From the NCBI RefSeq assembly GCF_003367705.1, contig NZ_CP031425.1:2790001-2854000 (forward strand): a stretch of DNA of 64,000 nt. The letters run 5' to 3'. The stretch comes from Microbacterium foliorum (GTDB lineage Bacteria > Actinomycetota > Actinomycetes > Actinomycetales > Microbacteriaceae). Numbering within the stretch: the stretch's first letter is position 1; each line of letters starts with the position of its first letter. This document shows, in pieces, positions 19,791-26,026 of this stretch. The translations under genes and the position numbers were made by a program. Below the pieces are notes generated by a model, which was not told the DNA's origin, ran no database searches, and saw nothing but the letters and a program-made list of their open reading frames with translations.

Positions 19791-19829
19791 CGAAGCCCCG
19801 GTCCCTCCGAGAAGGAGACCGGGGCTTCG
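19791..19829 (+). terminator. Hairpin terminator after the HTH gene
   Basis: Perfect 13-bp arms, CGAAGCCCCGGTC (19791-19803) and its complement (19817-19829), with a 13-nt loop, lie between the HTH gene and the convergent membrane gene whose stop is at 19835. It probably terminates transcription entering from either side. Confidence 0.75.
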
Positions 19830-19834
19830 TCAGA

Positions 19835-20596
19835 CTAGGTCTCCCGGATCATTCCCTCGCCGCACATCAGATAGGCGACGCTGTCATCGTCTGCTAGCTG
19901 TCGATCATTTCTGATTCGTGTGGTCTCGCTTTGGGGGTCGAGGGCCCAGGATCTGATTCGTCCGTTCATCCGGTCGAGCCGCTTTCGTCGAATCATCGAC
20001 TTCTTGGCCTTGGTTAGCACGGAATCATCATCACGTGGGATGAGCCATTTTGAGAGGTGCTTGAGGTCGAACCTCGTCATCGCCAGCAACTCGTCGGCGC
20101 CTGGAACCAGGCTCTGCTCGAGAGCCACGCGTGCGTCGATTTCTGCTTGCTCCAGCTGGCTGCGACTTGGCGACTCCTCGCTACCTACTCGAAGATAGCG
20201 AGGCTTCAGTGACTCGACCACCCAGCGATGTAGGACGCGCGCATCATCTATCGCCATGTCCTGCATGCGAAGCTTCGAAGCCTCGCTCGCCCTTTCCTCT
20301 GCCGCCTTTGTGCGCTGCGTCTCGACATCTTTCGCCAACCGATTTGCGCTGGTCGCAGCAAAGACAGCCGCCCAAGTAACAGCGACCGTCGCTAGACCGA
20401 CGATTCCCGGAAGGATGATCTCCGCGAACCACTCGAATAGGTCGTGGTCCCGAGCCGCCGGCACCGGCACACCATTGAGGACGATGAACGGAAAGCCAAC
20501 ATTCCAGAGCGCACCCACGGCGCGAGACCAACCCATCCCCACAGCATTCCAGATCGAAACCCCGACCCTCACCACGAGGACACCGGGGCTTCGCAT
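19835..20596 (-). CDS. Hypothetical protein with N-terminal membrane segments
   Basis: 253 residues, not recognised. A hydrophobic stretch (about 20-45) and a clear membrane segment (about 62-85) are followed by a charged, probably coiled-coil region (VETQRTKAAEERASEASKLR, about 91-110) and a helical C-terminus. The architecture, a membrane anchor plus cytoplasmic helical domain, recurs in two other genes of the element (22332 and 23969). The codon use is less GC-biased than the flanking genes. The start could be 20596 or an internal Met near residue 21. Confidence 0.65.
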   Translation of the reverse strand: MRSPGVLVVRVGVSIWNAVGMGWSRAVGALWNVGFPFIVLNGVPVPAARDHDLFEWFAEIILPGIVGLATVAVTWAAVFAATSANRLAKDVETQRTKAAEERASEASKLRMQDMAIDDARVLHRWVVESLKPRYLRVGSEESPSRSQLEQAEIDARVALEQSLVPGADELLAMTRFDLKHLSKWLIPRDDDSVLTKAKKSMIRRKRLDRMNGRIRSWALDPQSETTRIRNDRQLADDDSVAYLMCGEGMIRET

Positions 20597-20612
20597 ATGA
20601 GCTCGGCGGCGC

Positions 20613-20777
20613 TTACTCGACCCGCTTGATGGACTGGACGTGGTCCGCGGAAATCGCGTAGACAGTCACGTCCTGGGAACTGGTGAAGTAGAAATACCCA
20701 TCGGCATGACGGAACTTCACTGCCCCCTCGACCTTCTCACTGTTGTCGTACCCCTCGTTGATCACGTAGTTCGCCAT
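20613..20777 (-). CDS. Small hypothetical protein, 54 residues
   Basis: MANYVINEGYDNSEKVEGAV leads into a short, probably all-beta protein with many aromatic residues and the ending SADHVQSIKRVE. It is not recognised. The ATG at 20777 has a good ribosome site (GAAAGGA, 7 nt upstream), which supports it over longer readings of the frame. It lies 16 bp upstream of the membrane gene on the same strand and may be co-transcribed. Confidence 0.65.
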   Translation of the reverse strand: MANYVINEGYDNSEKVEGAVKFRHADGYFYFTSSQDVTVYAISADHVQSIKRVE

Positions 20778-20910
20778 TGGCAGTCCTTTCTCTCGCCGCA
20801 CCCAGCGCACGGGTATCGGCCAGCTTACGAGCGGCATCCGACATCAAAGCAGTCCCGAAGATCCCCATCTAGCCTTCGGGCCCGGTGGGGGTCTTGGCGC
20901 GTTTATGCGT

Positions 20911-21396
20911 CTAGCTGAGCACAGGAACGCCTACGAAGTAGGGTGCGAGGCCATCTTTGTGCCACTGCATCATCGACTCGCGATTCCGTTTGACGTTGGG
21001 GTCGCTAAGGTGCGCGACGTACCACTTACGCGCAGCGGTGACTATGTCCATGGAAAACTCTCGGATGTCGAGATTCAGGACGTCACCCATCAGATTGTTG
21101 TGGGCCGTTACCACGCCCGGAATGGTGAAGACGATGCGTGAGTACTGCTTCGCCCGTGAGCGTCCCTGGTGGAGGACGCTGCAGCGCAATTTCCAGACAT
21201 CCTCTGGGAGGAGCCACCGGTAGCGGTGACCGAGATTGTCCTCGAACCAGGCTCTGTAACGTAGACCTGTCGACTCGCCGTTATCAGACGCGAGCGCTCC
21301 ACAGATATCGGGCAAGGCCAAGGCTGACGCGAGGGCGACAGTCCATAGTTCGGCGTCTAGCGCTCGTTTGATCTCCGTAGTCAGCTCACCAATCAC
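20911..21396 (-). CDS. Hypothetical protein with HEPN-like R-x4-H motif
   Basis: 161 residues, probably all-helical, not firmly recognised. The segment LRCSVLHQGR contains R71-x4-H76, the pattern of HEPN-domain RNases (R-x4-6-H with a preceding hydrophobic helix). HEPN proteins occur in toxin-antitoxin and anti-phage systems, which would suit this mobile element, but the motif is short and the rest shows no decisive similarity. The GTG start at 21396 lies 9 bp after the stop of a 54-residue gene, so the two form a likely two-gene operon. Confidence 0.6.
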   Translation of the reverse strand: MIGELTTEIKRALDAELWTVALASALALPDICGALASDNGESTGLRYRAWFEDNLGHRYRWLLPEDVWKLRCSVLHQGRSRAKQYSRIVFTIPGVVTAHNNLMGDVLNLDIREFSMDIVTAARKWYVAHLSDPNVKRNRESMMQWHKDGLAPYFVGVPVLS

Positions 21397-21405
21397 ATGG
21401 CGACT

Positions 21406-21570
21406 CTAGCGGCTCATCGCCTCCGCGTGCCGTGGAGCGTATCCGAGGGCAATAAGGCTCTGATCTAGCCGAGCCCACCCGGGATTGTCTTCGTACCAGC
21501 CCTCGTCTCGAGCGCGCGCGACGATCTGCACGATCTCGTGCTCCACCTCGCGCTTCTGCGTCTCGTTCAT
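21406..21570 (-). CDS. Small acidic helical protein, 54 residues
   Basis: Starts MNETQKREVEHEIVQIVARA and ends APRHAEAMSR; a Trp-containing middle (DEGWYEDNPGW) lies at about 23-33. It is not recognised. It sits directly upstream (9 bp) of the HEPN-like gene on the same strand. The small size and coupling would fit a partner or antidote of that protein, but it shows no nucleotidyltransferase (MNT) motif, so the idea is speculative. Confidence 0.55.
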   Translation of the reverse strand: MNETQKREVEHEIVQIVARARDEGWYEDNPGWARLDQSLIALGYAPRHAEAMSR

Positions 21571-21646
21571 GGAACAAGGTTAACACCGTGCCGCAGAGCA
21601 GGGCAGGGGGTAGAGAGCGCGTCTCCCGTCGCACGTGGCGGTCCGA

Positions 21647-21970
21647 CTACCGCGATGTCCGGCGCGGCCAGGATACGCCCGTGTGCGCCTCCAGTGTACG
21701 ATGATCGGCTTGTGCGCGCCGGGCGGCGCCGACGGCGATCCACGGCTCGAGGCCGGGGAGGTCGCGTAGCGTGGTCGCAAGGGTGATCGTGTAGGCGCCC
21801 TCGTAGAACCCGATCCACGAGCCGACCGCTTCGCGCAGCACCTCGACGCGGTCGCCCGCGGTGGCGAGCAGCTGCTCGACGACCGGGGCCAGGTCGGTGG
21901 TGTACCGGTTGCGGGAGCGGATCGCTCCGAGCTCGATGCTCAGGAGCGTATCGGCGGAGAGTCTGGACAT
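21647..21970 (-). CDS. Hypothetical protein, 107 residues
   Basis: Soluble, helical N-terminal part (LAPVVEQLLATAGDRVEVLR) and an Arg-rich C-terminus. It is not recognised. The ATG at 21970 has a strong ribosome site (GGAGAAAGG, about 8 nt upstream), which makes it a credible gene. It is divergent from the Bro-N gene, with only 33 bp between the two starts, so the two promoters must overlap, as in a phage switch region. Confidence 0.6.
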   Translation of the reverse strand: MSRLSADTLLSIELGAIRSRNRYTTDLAPVVEQLLATAGDRVEVLREAVGSWIGFYEGAYTITLATTLRDLPGLEPWIAVGAARRAQADHRTLEAHTGVSWPRRTSR

Positions 21971-22003
21971 GGCCGATGCCTTTCTCCGGCCGAGACCTGT
22001 CGA

Positions 22004-22309
22004 GTGTACGCCGACGACCAGACGGTTTGCACGGTCACCGTCGACGACGAGCCGTCGTTCGTACTCGCTGACATCTGCGCCGTGCTCGACATCGTGAACC
22101 CGTACAACGTTGCGGCGTGCCTCGACGAGGACGAGAAGGGTGTCCGCCCGCTGGACACCCGCGGCGGCATCCAGTCGGTGACGATCGTGAACGAGTCCGG
22201 CATGTACCAGGTCGTGCTGCGGTCAGATAAGCCGGAGGCCCGCGCGTTCAAGCGCTGGGTGATGCACGAGGTGCTCCCGAGTATCCGCCGCACTGGCTCG
22301 GCACGATAG
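22004..22309 (+). CDS. Bro-N domain protein (phage antirepressor N-terminal domain only)
   Basis: 101 residues that are almost entirely one Bro-N domain: DDEPSFVLADICAVLDIVNP, DEDEKGVRPLDTRGG and SGMYQVVLRSDKPEARAFKRW, ending VMHEVLPSIRRTG, where the domain normally ends. Full-length phage antirepressors carry a second C-terminal domain, missing here. The GTG start at 22004 lacks a few residues that often precede the domain. It is either a stand-alone Bro-N protein or a truncated antirepressor. It marks the element as phage-derived. Confidence 0.75.
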   Translation: MYADDQTVCTVTVDDEPSFVLADICAVLDIVNPYNVAACLDEDEKGVRPLDTRGGIQSVTIVNESGMYQVVLRSDKPEARAFKRWVMHEVLPSIRRTGSAR

Positions 22310-22331
22310 AGACGGCCCGCAGCATGATGCT

Positions 22332-23000
22332 CTATCCAATAACAGGTGCTTCGTGCGTTTCTGGCGCCTTCGGGAGATTCTCAGGCTTGATGGCAGGGTT
22401 CGCTTTCTTAAGCTTCCGCCGCTCATTCACGATCGCCAAGTTCGCTCTCGTAACCTTGTCCGAGCGGCGGCCAGCGCGCCACGCGACGATCACTCTTCGG
22501 AGTGTTGCGTACTCAGCGTTTGCCCACTTCGCGTCCTCGACGAACGACAACTGGTACGCCACCTCCCTGATCTGTATCGCAATCACCCGATCATCCTTGC
22601 GCGCCCGGGCGATGAGCATATCGAGGCCAACATCGAGTGCCACTCGGTCAGGTTCCTCCGGCGCCTCCGAAGGTTTCTGTGCGGTTTCTTGGGCAGCGAA
22701 GTGCTCTATCAGTCGCGCTTTCCAGGCGACGAAATCGCGTGCCGTGCGAGTCATCGCTGTGGATAGCGCCTCGACTGCATCCGTCAGCCCTTGCTCATAT
22801 CGCTCGTTGCTTTCGCCCCGGAATACTAACCACGCCGCGAGCCCGGCGAGGCCAGCACCGACAAGAGTCGCCGCGAACGTAGCGAGAACACCTTCCAAGT
22901 CGAAGGCTGAGAGCTCGTTGGCGATGCGCTCAATCTGGCATCGGAGGGTGTTGGGGTCGCAGGTCACGCTCCGCACTCTATCTGGGGTGACCTGATGCAC
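22332..23000 (-). CDS. Hypothetical single-TM protein
   Basis: 222 residues, not recognised. One membrane segment (about 38-60, ATFAATLVGAGLAGLAAWLV) is followed by a long charged helical domain. Start GTG at 23000. The layout (N-terminal anchor, cytoplasmic helical domain) is the same as in the genes at 19835 and 23969, though sequence similarity is not obvious by eye. It converges on the Bro-N gene, 22 bp apart. Confidence 0.6.
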   Translation of the reverse strand: MHQVTPDRVRSVTCDPNTLRCQIERIANELSAFDLEGVLATFAATLVGAGLAGLAAWLVFRGESNERYEQGLTDAVEALSTAMTRTARDFVAWKARLIEHFAAQETAQKPSEAPEEPDRVALDVGLDMLIARARKDDRVIAIQIREVAYQLSFVEDAKWANAEYATLRRVIVAWRAGRRSDKVTRANLAIVNERRKLKKANPAIKPENLPKAPETHEAPVIG

Positions 23001-23033
23001 GTCTGGCCTATGAACCAGCCGGCTTGTGGCCGG

Positions 23034-23206
23034 TCAGCTACGCCAGCAGTCGTGAACGTCGGGACCATCAATTGCCGGTGGCATCTCGACGTCCTGCGTT
23101 TGATGCAGGTGGCCGCACTCAGGGCATGCCCAACCCCGACGACGTCGCACATCACGACGTCATCGTTCGGGCATTGCGGCTGCACTCCGACGCTGATGTC
23201 AGCCAT
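23034..23206 (-). pseudogene. Frameshifted small zinc-ribbon protein
   Basis: Reading from ATG 23206 gives MADISVGVQPQCPNDDVVMC then DVV. At this point the frame runs into unrelated sequence, while the neighbouring frame continues GWACPECGHLHQTQDVEM and ends HDCWRS at a TGA (23034). Adding one G to the four-G run (plus-strand C-run 23134-23137) joins the halves as VVGGWACPECGHLH, a normal zinc ribbon. The gene is therefore one base short: a true mutation or a homopolymer sequencing error. Product of the family: small phage or mobile-element zinc-ribbon protein. Confidence 0.65.
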
Positions 23207-23487
23207 GCCAGCCAGCGTAGGCGGCGACCGAGTCCGCGCCGGGTGCTGACGCCGGCCCGGTCCACCGCTACCACCCCCTGCATCTCGTCCACGGTGAGAG
23301 GGTGGACCGGGTGCCAGGCACGCTCAGCGGCAGCTCGCGGTGAGAGGGGTGCTGCTTTCTCCGCGATTTCTGCGATCACGAGGCCAAGGTCGCGCAGTGC
23401 CTGGGAACGAGTCTTGGCTGGTGCTTGACGGATCAAGAGCTGGCAGACTTCCGTGCTTGAAGCGACTGACGCGCTCGGTAAGCTCAT
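23152..23487 (-). CDS. Hypothetical protein, paralogue B of a tandem pair
   Basis: 111 residues from the ATG at 23487, or shorter from a TTG near 23436. The core KTRSQALRDLGLVIAEIAEK and AERAWHPVHPLTVDEM matches the product of the next gene (KTREQALREFGLVIAEWWAV and AEKAWSLGHPLSLDEL). The two frames overlap by 164 bp. The function is unknown. The C-terminal Arg-rich part overlaps the start of the zinc-ribbon pseudogene, so one of these reading frames may be longer than the true protein. Confidence 0.45.
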   Translation of the reverse strand: MSLPSASVASSTEVCQLLIRQAPAKTRSQALRDLGLVIAEIAEKAAPLSPRAAAERAWHPVHPLTVDEMQGVVAVDRAGVSTRRGLGRRLRWLAWLTSASECSRNARTMTS

Positions 23488-23617
23488 CGAGGCTCAGCGG
23501 ATGCCCGAGGGACCAAGCTTTCTCAGCTACTTCGCGAGGCGGGAGTATGCTCGCCACCGCCCACCACTCAGCGATCACCAACCCGAATTCTCTAAGTGCT
23601 TGCTCTCGTGTCTTCAT
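23324..23617 (-). CDS. Hypothetical protein, paralogue A of a tandem pair
   Basis: 97 residues from ATG 23617 (MKTREQALREFGLVIAEWWA). The first 50 residues are the same domain as in the gene at 23152: KTR-x-QALR, GLVIAE, a Pro-Arg turn, AE-x-AW, HPL-x-x-DE. After the domain the sequence is low complexity and overlaps gene B. It is divergent from the HTH gene starting at 23640, leaving only 22 bp. Not recognised. Confidence 0.5.
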   Translation of the reverse strand: MKTREQALREFGLVIAEWWAVASILPPREVAEKAWSLGHPLSLDELTERVSRFKHGSLPALDPSSTSQDSFPGTARPWPRDRRNRGESSTPLTASCR

Positions 23618-23639
23618 CATGGTCAGGCAGACGACCTGC

Positions 23640-23831
23640 ATGAGCCCCATAGATGGACGGACTGACCCCGTACTCACGACAAAACAGGCCGCTGAGTACG
23701 TCGGACTCAGGCCGCAGACGATGCGCCTGCTGAAACACGCGGGCGAAGGCTCCGTCGTCCTCAAACACGGCCGCCTGAACGCCTGCTATCCGGCCGACCT
23801 CGACGCCTGGCTAAAGGAACGACTGTCGTGA
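23640..23831 (+). CDS. Excisionase-like HTH protein
   Basis: 63 residues: LTTKQAAEYVGLRPQTMRLL followed by GRLNACYPADLDAWLKERLS, the classic small winged-helix domain of excisionase/HTH_17 proteins. An intact homologue of the frameshifted gene at 24676-24902. Start at ATG 23640; an in-frame ATG at 23619 is less likely because it would overlap the divergent gene. A 43-residue gene follows with a GTGA overlap. Confidence 0.75.
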   Translation: MSPIDGRTDPVLTTKQAAEYVGLRPQTMRLLKHAGEGSVVLKHGRLNACYPADLDAWLKERLS

Positions 23832-23959
23832 CCAACCGAGAGGAGTGTCTGGTCGAGCTTGCGGAGCACCTTCTCGTCGTGGCAGCTAACCCCTGCAACT
23901 CCGAAGAGCATAAGACGGCTGTTCGCCCACGCGTCGCCCATCATCCGGTCACACGCTAG
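23828..23959 (+). CDS. Small hypothetical protein, 43 residues
   Basis: GTG start overlapping the stop of the HTH gene (GTGA at 23828-23831), product beginning VTNREECLVELAEHLLVVAA. Coupled translation makes it plausible, but it is short and not recognised. It ends 9 bp before the next gene on the same strand. Confidence 0.4.
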   Translation: MTNREECLVELAEHLLVVAANPCNSEEHKTAVRPRVAHHPVTR

Positions 23960-23968
23960 GTTGAGCGC

Positions 23969-24601
23969 ATGAATGTGGCGACCCTCAACCGCACCGAAGA
24001 GGCGCACCTAGTGGCGACTCGGAAGCTCCCTGATGACTTGTCGTTGACCGAGTACGGGGACCTTGTCGACATGATCAGAGCTCTGCATCGCGGGGCTAGC
24101 TGGGCGATCAATCCGCTCATGTTCGATGCGGTTGTAGCCCCGCGTCTGCCCGAGGCAAGGTTGGTCCGCGCGCAGTATGGTTCCGATTGGGTATTGATCC
24201 TGTCGATATCCGGGGGGATCACCGGTATCCTCTTGTCGCTCGCGAAGGTAGTCCGGGAGATGACAGAGTCCGCGAACCTTCAGCTGTCGATGGGCGGGTT
24301 CCATACTGCGGAGGTTCGTGAGCGCAACGCGAACGCGGAGAAGACCGAAGCCGAGACTGAGTTGCTCCGCGTGCAGATTGAGGAACGTCGCCGAGCGCTT
24401 GAGACGCACGATCTGGACAGAGAGTTGCGGGCGGCTCTATCCAAGGCTCTCGCAGATCACGGATTCGAAGCCGCCGCCGCACGTCTGGAGCCGTTTAAAG
24501 GCCCCGGCGCAGTCGCATCCAACGGCATCTCGCGAGCACTCATCCATGCGATCAGAGACCTGTCAATCTACGACATACAGCTGTCGATCGAAGAGGAGTG
24601 A
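23969..24601 (+). CDS. Hypothetical single-TM protein with coiled coil
   Basis: 210 residues, not recognised. A soluble N-terminal part, one membrane segment (about 71-92, WVLILSISGGITGILLSLAK), then a long charged coiled coil (RERNANAEKTEAETELLRVQ, about 113-140) and a helical C-terminus. ATG at 23969. Third protein of this general build in the element. It may be co-transcribed with the HTH gene at 23640. Confidence 0.65.
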   Translation: MNVATLNRTEEAHLVATRKLPDDLSLTEYGDLVDMIRALHRGASWAINPLMFDAVVAPRLPEARLVRAQYGSDWVLILSISGGITGILLSLAKVVREMTESANLQLSMGGFHTAEVRERNANAEKTEAETELLRVQIEERRRALETHDLDRELRAALSKALADHGFEAAAARLEPFKGPGAVASNGISRALIHAIRDLSIYDIQLSIEEE

Positions 24602-24675
24602 GCCTCCAGAGTCGACGCTAAGACGAGCTCGGTCTACCTCCGGCCCAGTGCAGCCAGCCGGGGCGGCATCGCCGC

Positions 24676-24902
24676 CTATCCTTCGCGCAGCCGGGTGTTG
24701 AGCCAGGCATCGAGGTCGGCCGGGTAGTAGACATTCAGGCGCCCTTGCGTGAACACGACCGGCCCAGTTCCGTTCCACTCATGACCTGCAGAGTGTGCGG
24801 CTTGAGGCCGACATAGTCCGCCGCCTGCTTGGTAGTGAGAACCGGCCCGTGGCGGACATTGGTCGGTGCGTGATCAGGTAGACCCTCGCTTGCGTGCGTC
24901 AT
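24676..24902 (-). pseudogene. Frameshifted excisionase-like HTH gene
   Basis: From ATG 24902 the frame reads VLTTKQAADYVGLKPHTLQV and then stops early. The adjacent frame continues GPVVFTQGRLNVYYPADLDA and WLNTRLREG to TAG at 24676. With one base restored near 24771-24775 the two halves align along their whole length with the intact HTH protein at 23640, with no gap. The gene therefore lost one base. It lies next to the right-hand repeat, a usual place for an excisionase or cargo regulator. Confidence 0.7.
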
Positions 24903-25038
24903 GACTCGCAGGCTAGTCCGCAGAGAGTGCGCAAAATTCCCACAAACCGAAACGGTTAGCCAACAACGGCCACCGGCCCGCCCGCGGAATCAAGGGAGCC
25001 CCGCGACCTGCCAGCATCCCCCACCACCCTGAACGCGA

Positions 25039-25052
25039 TTCATCAACTACCG
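25039..25052 (+). other. Probable attR core (14-bp direct repeat)
   Basis: TTCATCAACTACCG, identical to the end of yajQ. The next in-frame codons are CGC CGA; a single C-to-T change would give CGC TGA, so the original yajQ end may have been FINYR-stop here and has since drifted. Confidence 0.75.
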
Positions 25053-25065
25053 CCGAGGGCCGAAG

Positions 25066-25103
25066 GACGAAAGGGGCAGATGCGCGACATCCGCCCCTTC
25101 GTC
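25066..25103 (+). terminator. Hairpin terminator, probably the original yajQ terminator
   Basis: Arms 25066-25082 and 25088-25103 pair over about 16 bp with one bulge and one mismatch, loop CGCGA. It lies 13 bp after the attR core and has no gene of its own upstream now. Confidence 0.65.
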
Positions 25104-25233
25104 GGACACGCGGCCGCGATTCCATTCCGATATATAGTCACGGCCGACGGTGACCGGCGGGTGCCGACGCGCCCGCCGACCATGGTCCGCGACCCGGAGA
25201 TCCCAGTCAGGAAGCGGCATCGCGGCGCATGAT

Positions 25234-25255
25234 CAGGGTGATGAAAATCACCCTG
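25234..25255 (+). promoter_or_regulatory. Perfect hairpin with GAAA loop in the GntR upstream region
   Basis: CAGGGTGAT (25234-25242), loop GAAA, complement (25247-25255). It could be an RNA hairpin in the leader or a DNA operator for the GntR protein. Confidence 0.5.
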
Positions 25256-25281
25256 TGGATTGTTGGCATCGCGCTCGACTT

Positions 25282-25312
25282 CATGATGTAGTTGCCGTCC
25301 GGGCACATCATG
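25282..25312 (+). promoter_or_regulatory. Second inverted repeat upstream of the GntR gene
   Basis: CATGATGT (25282-25289) pairs with ACATCATG (25305-25312), with an inner TGCC/GGCA pair. It lies 36 bp before the ATG, a position suited to autoregulation. Confidence 0.45.
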
Positions 25313-25347
25313 GGGGCCCGGATCTGGGAAGCAACTGGGGGCGATCC

Positions 25348-25983
25348 ATGACCAGCAACAGTTCGATGATGAGTACTCGAGGGAGCAAACAGCTGCTGGC
25401 GGAGGAGGTCTTCCAGCACATCGGGGCGCAGATCATCGAGGGGGTGCTGCAGCCGGGGCACCGCATCCGCGATATCGAGGTGGCCGCGGAACTGCACGTG
25501 TCGCGGACACCGGTGCGAGAGGCACTGCAGCGACTCGAGCGTCTCGGCCTCGTGATCATGTACCCGAGCAGATACACCGAGGTCACCGAGGTGACGCCCG
25601 AGACGGTGCAGCAGACCCTCGAGTTCGCCGGGTATCTGGCCGGCGCGGGGGCGCGTATGGGGGTCGCCCGGATGAGCCGTCCGGACCGCGAGCATCTCGC
25701 GGACCTGATCGGGGAGATGCACACCGCCCTGGATGACGGCGAGGAGATCTCGCGGACGCGGTGGGCGGTCTTCTCCTTCCTCACCGAGCACAGCCGCAAC
25801 CTGCAGCACCAGACGATGACCAACGCCGCGAGCATGGCACTGTTCCGCAACCTCCGCGGCTGGATCGTGCCCGAGGACGATCGCGAGCGCATGGTGCAGG
25901 TGTACCGGGACTTCCGCGAGGCGGTGCTGCGCGCGGATGCCGACGCCGCAGAGCAGTTCGCCAGGCAGATGCACTACGTCTGA
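25348..25983 (+). CDS. GntR family transcriptional regulator (FCD type)
   Basis: 211 residues. The winged HTH is at about 12-75 (IIEGVLQPGHRIRDIEVAAE, LHVSRTPVREALQRLERLGL), the diagnostic GntR signature. The C-terminal part (about 85-211) is the helical FCD ligand domain, with D/H-rich helices that usually bind a metal-carboxylate ligand. ATG at 25348. The ligand is unknown; these regulators mostly respond to organic acids or sugar acids. There is no obvious target gene beside it: the next gene is a convergent hydrolase. Two inverted repeats upstream may be its operators. Confidence 0.88.
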   Translation: MTSNSSMMSTRGSKQLLAEEVFQHIGAQIIEGVLQPGHRIRDIEVAAELHVSRTPVREALQRLERLGLVIMYPSRYTEVTEVTPETVQQTLEFAGYLAGAGARMGVARMSRPDREHLADLIGEMHTALDDGEEISRTRWAVFSFLTEHSRNLQHQTMTNAASMALFRNLRGWIVPEDDRERMVQVYRDFREAVLRADADAAEQFARQMHYV

Positions 25984-26026
25984 ATACATCCATCGTATGA
26001 CCGGCGGGTCGGCTGGCCGGCGGAGC

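Larger units (their letters stand above)
19372..25052. mobile_element. Integrated element inserted at the 3' end of yajQ, no integrase visible
   Basis: A 5.7-kb stretch bounded by 14-bp direct repeats TTCATCAACTACCG, the left one spanning the last codons of yajQ. Its genes are short, often on alternating strands, visibly richer in A/T than the flanks, and phage-like: Bro-N domain, excisionase-type HTH proteins, a HEPN-like protein and single-TM proteins. Two genes carry single-base frameshifts. No tyrosine or serine recombinase can be read in any frame, so this is either a decayed element or one mobilised in trans. After attR comes a hairpin terminator suited to yajQ, supporting insertion between gene and terminator. 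Confidence 0.75.
24903..25347. other. Gene-free stretch with attR, terminator and leader hairpins
   Basis: 445 bp without a credible gene. In order it holds the end of the element, attR (25039-25052), a hairpin terminator (25066-25103) and, in front of the GntR gene, two separate inverted repeats (25234-25255 and 25282-25312). Confidence 0.6.

Noticed and set aside
19390..25038. Integrase or transposase gene in the element
   Set aside because: I looked in both strands for tyrosine recombinase (R..HxxR..Y), serine recombinase and DDE motifs and found none; no frame is long enough.
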